DNA of 64,000 nt from JASMTM01 sp046483075 (GTDB taxonomy: Bacteria; Thermotogota; Thermotogae; Petrotogales; Kosmotogaceae), in the NCBI GenBank assembly GCA_046483075.1, contig JAWODV010000073.1, positions 1-64,000 on the forward strand, given 5' to 3'. The notes beneath the pieces were generated by a model. That model searched no databases. It saw only the letters and a program-made list of their open reading frames with translations, and was not told the DNA's origin. The position numbers and the translations under genes are program-made. Below, in pieces: positions 52,725 to 62,069 of this stretch; position 1 is the first letter of the stretch; each line of letters opens with the position of its first letter.

Positions 52725-54843
52725 ATTGTATGGTATCTGGAATATCGAGTTCTGAATCCATTTCGGTATCCATGTTTGAATCCAGTTCTGTGTCTAGTTC
52801 AATATCTGTATCCAGTTCAGTGTCGGTTGTACCTGTTGATTCCTCAGACTCTCTATTTAGTTCTTCCAATGTGAAAGTAATTTCGTCAATTTGATCCTGC
52901 AGTGATTCATCTTCGGGCATTAAATTCTTCAACATACGTAGATATCGGCGTTCAGCCATCATATATAACTGCACTAAGTTTTGTGACTGATCAAGATTTG
53001 AAAGTTTTTCGTATGTATCAACCATGAGAAACAGAGCTGAAATCTTTGTATTTGTTCCTGCTTCAGTACTTTCAATGACTTTTTGGTTTAATTCTCTCTC
53101 CATTTGATTTAATGGATATTCGACCAAATAATTTCTTGCCTGTTCTCCAAAATACTGCTGATAGTAACTTAAATAACTCTCAAAGGTTGAAGAATCATTA
53201 ATTATTGGCTTCAAATTTTCTTCATAGTAGTTCTCATAGTACCTGTAGACAATCTTTGGATCCTCAGAATCAATTCTGTACATATAATTTATGACCTGGG
53301 ACGAATAAGGCATTTCTTCATAAAGAAATCTGACAACTTTTTCAAAACTTTCTTCAAAGTCCTGAAGTTCTTCATCAACCTGTTCAAGAATTTCCTGTGC
53401 TGTAGATACATCAGAAATGCCAAGTTCGTTCTCATATTCAAAAAGTGTTTGTGCCTTCTGATAGGTTGAAAGTTCACTCTTATTATCGCTTTCGTTTATT
53501 TCCTGGATTTTCTCTTCTATTTCTTCAGGTGTAAGTGTGAGAACTGTAGATGGTAATGTTTCTCTGTAGTCTATTATATCGGTTAACATGTTTTTTCTAT
53601 CGTTAAGTTTTGAAATTTTATCATCTGTAATCTTGGTATAAAGGACTATGGGAAGATACCCTCCAGAAAGTACTATCTGGTCATCTTCCATAAAAATTTC
53701 CTCTTCAAGACCTTTGTAAAAGTCATCTAATTCTTCCTGAGTTCCCTGAACCTTCTGATATCTATCATATAGTTTCATTTCTGAATCGTTTATCACGTAT
53801 TCAAAATTGCTTTCTTTTTTATACTGCTCAAACCATTTTTGAAATTCCTGATTTAGATAGTCATTCTTTACATCAGAATAAACAGATGAGAGTTTCAACT
53901 CTTCGAAATTATCAAAGGTTGTTTTTGAAGCTACCTTGATTAAATGATAACCATATTGTGTTTCTACAGGGCCAGCAATTTCGTTGGGTGTAGCTGAAAA
54001 AGCTGCCTCTTCAAATTTCTCAACCATATCCCCTCTCTGTATCTCTCCAAGACTTCCACCGGTCATGGCACTGTTTGTATCAATAGAAAAATCACTGGCA
54101 GCTGTACTAAACTCTAATTGTCCCGAAACAATCATATCTTTAATCTCATTGGCAGTCGCCTCGGAAGATACGAGTATATGGCTTGCACTTACTTTTTCAT
54201 GCTCTCTCTTTATCTCTTCTTTATTTTCTTCAAAATATCTGACAAGTTGTTCTTCGACATCATCGAAAACGTAGTCCTTAACTTTGTTCACGAGTATCTG
54301 ACCAATAATTGTATCTTCAACAAGAGACCTGAATGCCTCAATAGAACCATAAATACTGATAATCTGGTTTCTCGTGTTTTCATCTGATGTATAATTATTG
54401 ACAACTGAGTCAGTTTGAGCATCGAGTTCTTCTTGAGTCGGGTATATCCCTTCATTTTTTGTGTAGTATGTAAGCATCTTTTCCTCGATGAGATTCTTCA
54501 AAACCATATGTCTGATTTCAATTTCACTTGGAACTTGCTGTGTACCAAAATAGGCATTTATTTCTTGACCCTGCTGCCTGATATTATCAATGTTTTGCCT
54601 TGCTCTACGTTCAAATTCTGTAACGGTAACAAAATAGCTTTCATCATCAAGCGGTGTTCCATCCTTAGTTAGGTATGCAACTGCATTTTCATATGATAGA
54701 TTTGTTTCCTGTTCCTCAGTATTCCTGCCCTGACCTGACAGATAACTGGCAACCGACCACCATATTACTCCAGCTCCAAAAAGTACTGCTATTGTCCAGA
54801 TAATTGGTACTTGAATTCTCTTCATTAAATCTTTCTTTTTCAT
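52723..54843 (-). CDS. Membrane-anchored parvulin-type peptidyl-prolyl isomerase (PrsA/SurA/PpiD-like)
   Basis: 706 residues. One TM anchor (about 12-36) and a chaperone-like helical region are followed by a single parvulin domain (about 216-308) with SASHILV, GGSLGEIQRGDMVEKFEEAAF and TQYGYHLIKV. A long helical C-terminal part follows (about 320-660). The tail (about 665-700) is a run of short Asp/Glu-Thr/Ser-Leu repeats such as TDTELDTDIELDTEL. It likely folds or carries exported proteins outside the membrane. ATG with AAGGAG upstream. Confidence 0.88.
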   Translation of the reverse strand: MKKKDLMKRIQVPIIWTIAVLFGAGVIWWSVASYLSGQGRNTEEQETNLSYENAVAYLTKDGTPLDDESYFVTVTEFERRARQNIDNIRQQGQEINAYFGTQQVPSEIEIRHMVLKNLIEEKMLTYYTKNEGIYPTQEELDAQTDSVVNNYTSDENTRNQIISIYGSIEAFRSLVEDTIIGQILVNKVKDYVFDDVEEQLVRYFEENKEEIKREHEKVSASHILVSSEATANEIKDMIVSGQLEFSTAASDFSIDTNSAMTGGSLGEIQRGDMVEKFEEAAFSATPNEIAGPVETQYGYHLIKVASKTTFDNFEELKLSSVYSDVKNDYLNQEFQKWFEQYKKESNFEYVINDSEMKLYDRYQKVQGTQEELDDFYKGLEEEIFMEDDQIVLSGGYLPIVLYTKITDDKISKLNDRKNMLTDIIDYRETLPSTVLTLTPEEIEEKIQEINESDNKSELSTYQKAQTLFEYENELGISDVSTAQEILEQVDEELQDFEESFEKVVRFLYEEMPYSSQVINYMYRIDSEDPKIVYRYYENYYEENLKPIINDSSTFESYLSYYQQYFGEQARNYLVEYPLNQMERELNQKVIESTEAGTNTKISALFLMVDTYEKLSNLDQSQNLVQLYMMAERRYLRMLKNLMPEDESLQDQIDEITFTLEELNRESEESTGTTDTELDTDIELDTELDSNMDTEMDSELDIPDTIQ

Positions 54844-54880
54844 TGCTCCAACTCCTTCCAGCTTCTATTAAACTCATATA

Positions 54881-54909
54881 ATAATATAACTTAATCTCAC
54901 CATTATCAA
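54881..54909 (-). promoter_or_regulatory. Promoter of the parvulin gene
   Basis: On the minus strand TTGATA (54909-54904) and TATTAT (54886-54881) with a 17-nt spacer, about 38 nt before the ATG. Confidence 0.65.
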
Positions 54910-54915
54910 CCAATA

Positions 54916-54947
54916 AGGGGAGGTCGCTGTTTAGCACTTCCTCCCCT
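54916..54947 (-). terminator. Possible terminator hairpin after the GH57 gene
   Basis: AGGGGAGG/CCTCCCCT arms around a 16-nt loop that holds an inner GCT/AGC pair. It lies about 60 nt after the GH57 stop. No good T-tract follows, so this may be only a structured mRNA end. Confidence 0.4.
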
Positions 54948-55007
54948 GCAATGAACGATTATATCATAGCTAAATTACCATTTAAATATTCATATCTCGA
55001 TATACAC

Positions 55008-56606
55008 TCACACATCCTTTGCGTAAACTCTAAAATCAATGTTGTCAAAAATGCTGTCTATCCATTCAAGGGTTTTTAGTTTATCTACATCAATATTGTT
55101 ATTTTCCAATTCCTTTTTTAACTCCCTGAATCTATTAAGATGCGTTTTGGTCTTATTAACCGCATATTCTACCGTAGTTCCGGTGGTCATTATGAAAGCC
55201 CAATCACTGGACTGAGCAAGTAACAACTCTCTGGCCATTTGATTAAGTACTCTTTCCTGTAGTTCATTTGCATGATAGTATTTTTTTGCCAGATCTATCA
55301 TGGTTTCAACCGCGTTATCAAGATGTCTGTAAATCCATTCATTACTTCCATTTAGCCAGACTTCGTTATAACCGTTTGCACCCCAGGTAGAAGCTGCAGG
55401 AGTGACTATCTGTACACTGTTCAGCGTATCTATGACTTCGCGTGGTGTATGTGGGTTCAACTCTTCAGCTTTGTCAATTTCTCTAAAAAGCTGTTCAATA
55501 AATAGCGGCCCTTCATACCACCAGTGACCGAAAAGTTCTGCATCGAAAGGAGCAGTAATTACAGGTTCAATACCGTCAAATTCTTCCAATAATTTTGAAA
55601 CCTGCTCCTTCTTTTTATTGATAAAATCACTGGCATGTTCTTTCACAGCTTCATATGCTTCATCGATATCAAAAAGTTCCTTTGAATTAAGATCGGTCTT
55701 TTTCGAGGTTATTTTATGATACTTTATTCCGGTATTACAGCGTTCTCCGCTTCCATCAATATAAGGTGCAATATAGTGTTCTTCTCTATCAAACCCAATA
55801 TCTCGATAAAACTCTCTATACCTTGAGTCACCTGGATAACCTACATCAGCACTCCAGACCTGTTGACTTGATTCAGGATCTCTAGCGAACACAAAAACCC
55901 CTTCTTCTGTCATTACAGGCCTGTAAACTCCATATGCCGGGGCAGGATCACCAAACCACAATCCGTGTGAATCTACGAAGAAAAATGAAAGACCTTGTTT
56001 TTTTAGATATTTGTCGAGACCGGGCTCATAACCACATTCTGCAAGCCATATACCATCTGGTTTTTTACCGACATGTCTTTCGTAGGCATTAACACCAACT
56101 TCTATCTGAGCATTCACATTTTGAGGATTATGCATCATTAAAGGCAAGAATCCATGGGTTGCATTACATGAAATGATTTGCAAGTTTCCCTTATCTTGAA
56201 AATGAGTAAATGCCTTTGTCAAATCACCTTCAACTGACTTAAAATGCTTAAGGATATCTTCATAATCTTCTTTATAATACTTTGCCATTTTATGTTTGCG
56301 CTGGTCTTCATTTTTAGTACGTTCAATTTCTTTATTGGCAAGTTCAATTAGTTTGTTCATATACTCCTCATACTTTCTCTGCAAATCTTTGTTTGCAAAC
56401 ATTTCCATAAGCGGAGGTGTAATACTCATAGCCAGTTTGAAATTAATTCCATCTCTTTCAAGGCGTTCAAAAGCTTTTAAAAGAGGGATGTATGTTTCTG
56501 TTATTCCTTCAAATAACCATCTTTCTTCCATAAACTGCGGAAAATCTGGATGATTGATAAATGGGAGATGTGCGTGAAGCATTAAGATAAATTTTCCTTT
56601 GTTCAT
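55008..56606 (-). CDS. 1,4-alpha-glucan branching enzyme, glycoside hydrolase family 57
   Basis: Makes alpha-1,6 branches in glycogen-like polymer. 532 residues, the GH57 branching-enzyme size. Motifs in order: HAHLPFINHPD (11-21), GFLPLM after CNATH, WLAECGYEPG with catalytic E190, WSADVGYPG and APFDAELFGHWWYEGP with D355 as the acid/base, then a helical C-terminal region (about 415-520). There is no signal peptide, so it is intracellular. ATG start overlaps the DUF4912 gene stop as ATGA. Branching rather than amylase activity is inferred from length and motifs. Confidence 0.92.
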   Translation of the reverse strand: MNKGKFILMLHAHLPFINHPDFPQFMEERWLFEGITETYIPLLKAFERLERDGINFKLAMSITPPLMEMFANKDLQRKYEEYMNKLIELANKEIERTKNEDQRKHKMAKYYKEDYEDILKHFKSVEGDLTKAFTHFQDKGNLQIISCNATHGFLPLMMHNPQNVNAQIEVGVNAYERHVGKKPDGIWLAECGYEPGLDKYLKKQGLSFFFVDSHGLWFGDPAPAYGVYRPVMTEEGVFVFARDPESSQQVWSADVGYPGDSRYREFYRDIGFDREEHYIAPYIDGSGERCNTGIKYHKITSKKTDLNSKELFDIDEAYEAVKEHASDFINKKKEQVSKLLEEFDGIEPVITAPFDAELFGHWWYEGPLFIEQLFREIDKAEELNPHTPREVIDTLNSVQIVTPAASTWGANGYNEVWLNGSNEWIYRHLDNAVETMIDLAKKYYHANELQERVLNQMARELLLAQSSDWAFIMTTGTTVEYAVNKTKTHLNRFRELKKELENNNIDVDKLKTLEWIDSIFDNIDFRVYAKDV

Positions 56607-57376
56607 AAAAAGAACCTCCCACTTAAATGTTTCGAAAGAATTTTAAGATATTCTTCAGAAGAAGGATTACCCTGTATTGACGATAACCTGCTGGAACCAA
56701 TAAAAGCACTTTCAGAAGTTGTCTTCAGGTGAGCTGGAGTTACCCTTCTTTTTCTTCTTTTTAGATCTGCCCAGGTTTCATGCTTTCCATATACTGGGAA
56801 ATTTCTAGGAGTTGTAATCACGTTAGAAATTAATAACCTTTTAAAACCTTCAGCATAGTAACCAATTTCTGCAAGATAATTCGCCCCAGCAAAATTCACT
56901 TCAAAATACCAGTTACCCGGATATGAGTTTATTGTAGTTTCTTTGGTCCTATTAGCATTATCCCCATCAAATATTACATTGGTCACATCATGCAATCTTA
57001 ATTTGAGTTCATATTTTTCAATCTTCTTTTTTGTGTTCTCAGAAAAATCCCAGTAAACATGAACCCAATGTGGGTTTATTGGAAAAACCACAATCTTATC
57101 CTTGCTATAACTCTCAGGTAAATCGTATGCTTCAGGTTTTGATTGAATTTTCCTTTCTTCTCTCTGCTTCTTTAAAACAGATCCGCTAAAAGGTAATTCC
57201 TGATAGGTTTCATTATCCTTTCTTTCTTTTTCTTTTGCCTGTTTTTTCAAAATCTTCACAATATCACGTTTTTTCATAGTTCTCCTAAGCCTTAGCCCCA
57301 GCGATTTAGCAAAACTCCTTAATTCTTGTATTGTAGGTGAAGATTCTAAAAACTTGAGAATCTTCTCATTTTCCAC
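56603..57376 (-). CDS. DUF4912 protein with an N-terminal SAP/Rho-N-like helical region
   Basis: 257 residues. Residues 12-50 form a helix-turn-helix basic segment (TIQELRSFAKSLGLRLRRTMKKRDIVKIL split over 15-44) like SAP/Rho-N DNA- or RNA-binding modules. The DUF4912 domain follows (about 85-215) with the conserved WVHVYWDF and NWYFEVN. The function is unknown. GTG start at 57376 with GGGAGGG. It is first in a two-gene unit with the GH57 branching enzyme. A weak TTGTAA/TATGAT promoter (19-nt spacing) lies at 57437-57407 on the minus strand. The rest of the gap to hisS shows nothing clear. Confidence 0.8.
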   Translation of the reverse strand: MENEKILKFLESSPTIQELRSFAKSLGLRLRRTMKKRDIVKILKKQAKEKERKDNETYQELPFSGSVLKKQREERKIQSKPEAYDLPESYSKDKIVVFPINPHWVHVYWDFSENTKKKIEKYELKLRLHDVTNVIFDGDNANRTKETTINSYPGNWYFEVNFAGANYLAEIGYYAEGFKRLLISNVITTPRNFPVYGKHETWADLKRRKRRVTPAHLKTTSESAFIGSSRLSSIQGNPSSEEYLKILSKHLSGRFFL

Positions 57377-57520
57377 CTTTTATCCCTCCCATATATCTCT
57401 GAACTAATCATAACATATAAAAATTAGACTTTACAACCGCTGAGACGTAATTAATTATAATAATGTCACTTTTACTCTTATATTCTGTATATTTCTTGTT
57501 CTAATAACAGTATATCGCCT

Positions 57521-58792
57521 TCAGATATTGCTGTTCTTCACGGTTAACACTTTTTTAAGGTACTCTGCAGCTTTATCATAGGGAACATTGTTCTGTTCAC
57601 CGGTATTCATATTTTTTATTGAGACCTCATTAGATTTAACTTCGTTCTCTCCTAATATTATCGATATTGGAGCACCAATACGTGAAGCATGCTTAAGCTT
57701 ATTACCAACATTCCTATCAACAACATCCACAAAAACGGAAAAATCTTTTTCTCTTAAATATTGAGCGAGTCTAAATGATTCTTTTTTTGCTACTTCATCG
57801 ATTGCCAGTACAGCAATATCAGGTCTTTCTTTAATGACGGGAGTAATATTCTCTTTTTTAAGAACAAGAATAATTCTATCCAGCCCGGCAGCAAATCCAA
57901 CGGCTGGAACTGATTTTCCTCCGATTTGCTCAACCAGGCCATCATAACGACCACCACCGAGAATTTGATCCTGTCCTCCAAGAACATTTGACCTTATTTC
58001 AAAGGCTGTTTTGGTGTAGTAATCCAGTCCTCTTACAAGAGATTTGTCTATTGTAAACTCAATATCGTTTTCTTTCAGTAAATGGGTAAGTTTATTAAAA
58101 TGTTCAGAACATTCGTCACACAAATAATCATGTATTGAAGGAGCTTTCTCGGCAATTTTCTTATCTCTATCGCAATCTAACAATCTAAGAATACTGGTTT
58201 CGTATCTTTTTTTGCAATCATCACAGATCTTATCTAGTTTTTCTGAGTAGTAATCTTTAAGCGCTTTACGATATTTAGGTCTACACTTTTCGCAACCAAC
58301 AGAATTGATTAGTAGCTGTGAATCATTTATTCCCAATTTTCTTGCAAAATTCACCGAGAAATCAATTATCTCAAAATCTGCTTCAGGGTCATCAGAACCC
58401 AGGGTTTCTATTCCAAACTGATGAAATTGCCTTAAACGACCTGCCTGCGGCTTTTCATATCTGAACATTGGTCCAATATAATAAAGCTTTAAAGGTGAAC
58501 CATAATTAATGAATCCATTTTCTATATACGCACGTGCAATACTTGCAGTCCCTTCAGGTCTTAATGTGATCGATCTTCCACCTTTATCTTCAAAAGTGTA
58601 CATTTCCTTCTGTACAACATCTGTATATTCTCCAACACTTCTTTTAAAAAGCTGTGTTGCCTCAAACATGGGGGTTCTTATCTCCTGAAAAGCATACTTC
58701 CTTGTTAAATCATGAATTATATCTTCTACGTAATGCCAGTATGTAATTTCCTCCATATAAAGATCCTGTGTACCTTTTATTCGATTGATCAT
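57521..58792 (-). CDS. hisS: Histidyl-tRNA synthetase
   Basis: Class II synthetase, 423 residues. MINRIKGTQDLYMEEITYW opens the catalytic core, followed by LRPEGTASIARAYIE, the FRYEKPQAGRLRQFHQFG motif, the histidine-specific LVRGLDYYT and motif 3 GGGRYDGLVEQ...GFAAGLDR. The C-terminal anticodon-binding domain is present (about 325-415). An inserted cysteine-rich segment (about 165-225) with Cys pairs (CEKC, CDDC, CDEC) may bind zinc. The ATG overlaps the trkH stop (ATGA), so it is the last gene of the potassium-transport operon. Confidence 0.95.
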   Translation of the reverse strand: MINRIKGTQDLYMEEITYWHYVEDIIHDLTRKYAFQEIRTPMFEATQLFKRSVGEYTDVVQKEMYTFEDKGGRSITLRPEGTASIARAYIENGFINYGSPLKLYYIGPMFRYEKPQAGRLRQFHQFGIETLGSDDPEADFEIIDFSVNFARKLGINDSQLLINSVGCEKCRPKYRKALKDYYSEKLDKICDDCKKRYETSILRLLDCDRDKKIAEKAPSIHDYLCDECSEHFNKLTHLLKENDIEFTIDKSLVRGLDYYTKTAFEIRSNVLGGQDQILGGGRYDGLVEQIGGKSVPAVGFAAGLDRIILVLKKENITPVIKERPDIAVLAIDEVAKKESFRLAQYLREKDFSVFVDVVDRNVGNKLKHASRIGAPISIILGENEVKSNEVSIKNMNTGEQNNVPYDKAAEYLKKVLTVKNSNI

Positions 58793-60297
58793 GATTTATC
58801 GCCCCTCGACTGTTTTTTTGTAGCAAAACGTACATCTTTGATAAGCTTTGTAATACCGAAAATTATAACAAGAAATTCCAGCCTGCCCAGAAACATACCT
58901 GCAGTTTCTGTCCAGATAAGACCTAACGGAGCATCGGGTCCGGTAATTCCAACTGAAAGTCCCACCGTACTTAAAGCAGAAGCAAATTCAAAGGACGCAT
59001 CAGCTAGTGAATGTCCGTATGATGCCAATATGCCCGTTCCTATACCAAAGGTTACAAAATAAAGAGTAAAAATAATTAAAATTTCCTTCACCAATGATGG
59101 CTTTATATATTGTTTTTTTTCTCCTTTCCAGATTTCCGTTTCTACAACAGCGTTTCGAGGTAAGAAAAACCGTTTTATCTCTAAAAAGATAATCTTTATT
59201 ATGGCAAACAACCTGAATTGCTTCAACCCACCTGAAGTAGAATCCATATCCCCGCCGAAAATCATTAGAAGGGTGAGCAAATATAGACCTGTATGATATC
59301 CCTTCGAACTCCACCAGGAAACATCAACCGTACTAAAACCTGTTCCGGTAAGAGCCGAGACTCCTTGAAATAGAGCATGCCTGAATGCTTCTCCAACACC
59401 GGTAAAAATCAAAGAAAAAGTCGTAATCAACAATAGTGGAGTAAAAACAATCACTGTTAGTCCCATAAGTTTTGGTTCGCCATTTTTCCAAAACGCTCTA
59501 AAGTTTCCCTTCCATAACGTGTAATGTATGCCAAAACCAGTTGTGCCAAGAAACATCAAAACAATTGTGACAATCTCTATAGATATGCTATTAAATCCGC
59601 CTATTGAACTTGAATGAGTAGAAAAGCCCCCTGTGGCGAGAGCAGTCAATGAATGGTTAAAAGCGTCAAAGGTATTCATCCCTACCCAGGTGTACGCAAT
59701 GAAACCACCTAATGCATAACCAAAGTAGATAACAAGTATTCTTCTTACCGAACTGCGCACATTGGGTACAAGGTTGTCCATCCTACCCTCAGCATGATAC
59801 AGTCCAAATCCTCCAGGACCTGCAATTGCTGACATCATTATGATTGCAAAACCTGCACCACCCATGAATTGAAGTATGCTTCTCCAGACAAGGTAAATTT
59901 TTGGTATAGCATCTTCATTGACCATCGTAAGTCCGGTTGTTGTCCACCCACTTGTGGATTCGAATACTGATTGAGAAAAGGGTAAAATATCACCAAGATA
60001 AAAAGGCAAAGAAGAGAAGAAAATCCCAAAAACCCATACCAGGACAACAATTATTGCCCCTTCCTGCACCGTTAAAGGTGTACCAGGTTTCACTTTAAAC
60101 GTCATCCTGAATGCAAGGCCAAAAACCAGTACAATTAAGGCTGTATATATGAAGGGAAGCATTTCAGAAAACTGGTTTTCTGAATACCAGAAAAAAAGCA
60201 TCACTGGCAGCATAATAATTATTGGGAAATAGGTGAAAAGCTGTCCAATATATCCAAGAATAATTCTGTAACGTTCTTTCATAGTTATAAGATACAT
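58789..60297 (-). CDS. trkH: Potassium uptake transporter TrkH/KtrB
   Basis: K+-conducting membrane subunit, 502 residues with about ten TM helices in four M1-P-M2 repeats. The pore loops carry the Gly filter residues in STSGWTTTGLTM, TALATGGFSTHSSSIGG, SALTGTGFSTVD and SALSTVGLSVGI. ATG at 60297 just after the trkA stop, with GGAGAGG. The two upstream genes encode its RCK gating ring. Transport is expected to depend on ATP/NADH binding to that ring. Confidence 0.94.
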   Translation of the reverse strand: MYLITMKERYRIILGYIGQLFTYFPIIIMLPVMLFFWYSENQFSEMLPFIYTALIVLVFGLAFRMTFKVKPGTPLTVQEGAIIVVLVWVFGIFFSSLPFYLGDILPFSQSVFESTSGWTTTGLTMVNEDAIPKIYLVWRSILQFMGGAGFAIIMMSAIAGPGGFGLYHAEGRMDNLVPNVRSSVRRILVIYFGYALGGFIAYTWVGMNTFDAFNHSLTALATGGFSTHSSSIGGFNSISIEIVTIVLMFLGTTGFGIHYTLWKGNFRAFWKNGEPKLMGLTVIVFTPLLLITTFSLIFTGVGEAFRHALFQGVSALTGTGFSTVDVSWWSSKGYHTGLYLLTLLMIFGGDMDSTSGGLKQFRLFAIIKIIFLEIKRFFLPRNAVVETEIWKGEKKQYIKPSLVKEILIIFTLYFVTFGIGTGILASYGHSLADASFEFASALSTVGLSVGITGPDAPLGLIWTETAGMFLGRLEFLVIIFGITKLIKDVRFATKKQSRGDKS

Positions 60298-60960
60298 TTA
60301 AACCTCTCCAAGAAGCACAGTAAAGACCGATGATTGAACCGAAGGCGTACTTAGAACAATCAAGGTGTCCCCAGATTCTATACTTGTATCACCACCCGGT
60401 ATAATTACTTCTTCTCTTCTTATTATGGCGCCTATAACGCTGTTTTTTGGTAATTCAAGGTCTTTTAATTGTTTGGATACAGCGGGTGAATCATTGTACA
60501 TTTCAACCCTGAAAACTGAAAGTCGCTCTGAGTTGGGAATTAAGTTGGTAATTTGTTCCCTGAAAAGGCTATCTTCTACAACCCGCGAAAGAATTTCTGT
60601 AGGACTCACCACCGATGCAACACCTATTTTTCTAAAAACCTCTATATTATCGGGGTCATTTACAAGCGCTATTGGGCGATTCAATTTAAAAACCTTTTTA
60701 GCCAGCATACATGCAATCAGATTATCCTGATCATTTGGTGTAAGCGCAACAAATAAATCATCAAAAGCAAGCTCTAGCTGTTCAAGAACATGCCTTTTAC
60801 TACCATCACCATTGATTATGGTAGCCTTCCTTAAACGTTTTGCCAGAACTTCACAGAACTCCTCGTCTTTATCTACAATTGTTATTTGATGGCCTTTATC
60901 CTGAAGCCTTCTAGCTAAATGATAGGCAAGGTTTGTACCAGCTATTAAAACTATTCTCAT
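60298..60960 (-). CDS. trkA: TrkA subunit B: RCK N plus C domains
   Basis: Cytosolic regulator of TrkH, 220 residues. Residues 1-135 form an RCK_N Rossmann domain whose glycine turn is degenerate (LIAGTNLAYHLA, not GxGxxG). The C-terminal half (about 140-220) is a TrkA_C ligand domain (PGGDTSIESGDTLIVLS). It overlaps the upstream partial TrkA gene as ATGA. A hetero-octameric ring of such a pair is known from T. maritima (TM1088A/TM1088B). Confidence 0.9.
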   Translation of the reverse strand: MRIVLIAGTNLAYHLARRLQDKGHQITIVDKDEEFCEVLAKRLRKATIINGDGSKRHVLEQLELAFDDLFVALTPNDQDNLIACMLAKKVFKLNRPIALVNDPDNIEVFRKIGVASVVSPTEILSRVVEDSLFREQITNLIPNSERLSVFRVEMYNDSPAVSKQLKDLELPKNSVIGAIIRREEVIIPGGDTSIESGDTLIVLSTPSVQSSVFTVLLGEV

Positions 60961-61409
60961 TTATTATCACTCACATCAAAGCCAAGTTTCTCTTCTATAC
61001 TTTCTACTGCAAGCATTGTCGGACAAATTATTTCAATTCCAAATTCTGAAAAAAGTTCAATATTGTTTGGATCTGTAACCCTGGCAAGCACACGCGGCAC
61101 GCTGAAGTACTCTTTTGCAACCATTCCAATCATTACATTGGTGTTATCATCCGAGGTCAAAACCAGAACAAAATCAGCCATGTCCACTTTTGCTGAATAA
61201 AAGGTTTCAAGCTCCGTAGCATCTCCAGTAATCGTAAAACCTGTAAATTCATAAAGAAGAGACTGAAAAGCAACTTCATCTCTATCTACCACCACAACAC
61301 TGTTACCTGTTCCTGAAAGCCAATTAGCTATTCTAGAACCCAATCTTCCACTACCAAAGATAACAACATAGTATCCCTTTTTCTTGGCAGTTCCTCTTAG
61401 AATAGGCAT
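60957..61409 (-). CDS. TrkA subunit A: RCK N domain only
   Basis: 150 residues, essentially one nucleotide-binding RCK_N domain with an intact VIFGSGRLGSRIA turn (16-28), VVVDRD and GDATE, lacking the TrkA_C domain. It should pair with the 220-residue TrkA that has a degenerate turn, so the nucleotide would bind mainly here. First gene of trkA-trkA-trkH-hisS. Separated from the response regulator by 26 nt. Confidence 0.9.
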   Translation of the reverse strand: MPILRGTAKKKGYYVVIFGSGRLGSRIANWLSGTGNSVVVVDRDEVAFQSLLYEFTGFTITGDATELETFYSAKVDMADFVLVLTSDDNTNVMIGMVAKEYFSVPRVLARVTDPNNIELFSEFGIEIICPTMLAVESIEEKLGFDVSDNK

Positions 61410-61435
61410 ATCATTCTCTCCTAACTATTATCCAC

Positions 61436-62026
61436 TTATTTTTCAAGTAATTCCTTGGCTTCTCTGAAATTCTCATCCAGTGCAAGAGCTGCTTTTAGAT
61501 GTTTAATTTTTTTATCCTCACCTGAAGTAAGTGATAGTAAATAGTGAGGATATGGGCTATCTGGAAAATCCCTTATCAATCTTCTGATTTCTTTTGTTGC
61601 CTTACTAATTTTTTCATCCTTCAACATTTTTTTAATTTGCCTGACTCTTTTCTGTAGACCTTCTTCAGCCCTCACACAATTTTCAAAGGCTTCAGTCAAT
61701 TCCTGAGGAGCAAAGGGTTTGGTAATGTAATCGCAAACGCCCATTAAAAAAGCTTTTCTTATCATATCAGGTTTATCAAGCTCAGTAACAACTACTATAG
61801 GAAAAGAGCAACCAATCTCTTCAAGGGTTTCTATGAAAGTAAAACCATTCATATTGGGCATTTTTAAGTCCAAAAACATTAGATCTGGTCGATCGCTCTT
61901 CTTTATACTATCAAGTGCCTCTTCAGATGTTGCAAAAGTAACTACATTATGACCTTCTTTGATCAAAATATTTTTGATAAGCCTTCGCACATTTATTTGG
62001 GCATCTACTATAAATATATCAGCCAT
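61436..62026 (-). CDS. Orphan response regulator with a TPR-like C-terminal tail
   Basis: 196 residues. REC domain (1-120) with acidic D8, phospho-acceptor D53 in LMFLDLKMPN, T81 and K103 in ITKPF. The usual DD pair is DA. A basic coiled segment (about 122-150) precedes a short tetratricopeptide-like part (about 150-196; SPYPHYLLSLTSGEDKKIKHLK). There is no DNA-binding or enzyme domain, so the output is probably protein binding. No histidine kinase is nearby. ATG with AGGAGG upstream. It may be cotranscribed with the trk genes. Confidence 0.85.
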   Translation of the reverse strand: MADIFIVDAQINVRRLIKNILIKEGHNVVTFATSEEALDSIKKSDRPDLMFLDLKMPNMNGFTFIETLEEIGCSFPIVVVTELDKPDMIRKAFLMGVCDYITKPFAPQELTEAFENCVRAEEGLQKRVRQIKKMLKDEKISKATKEIRRLIRDFPDSPYPHYLLSLTSGEDKKIKHLKAALALDENFREAKELLEK

Positions 62027-62069
62027 AAGGCTATCCTCCTGATTATAATCTCGGTATTCTTTAAAGGAC

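Noticed and set aside
52723..52894. Serine-rich plus-strand frame overlapping the parvulin gene end
   Set aside because: It is the antisense of the acidic repeat tail. Its Ser/Val repeats only reflect the repeat DNA.
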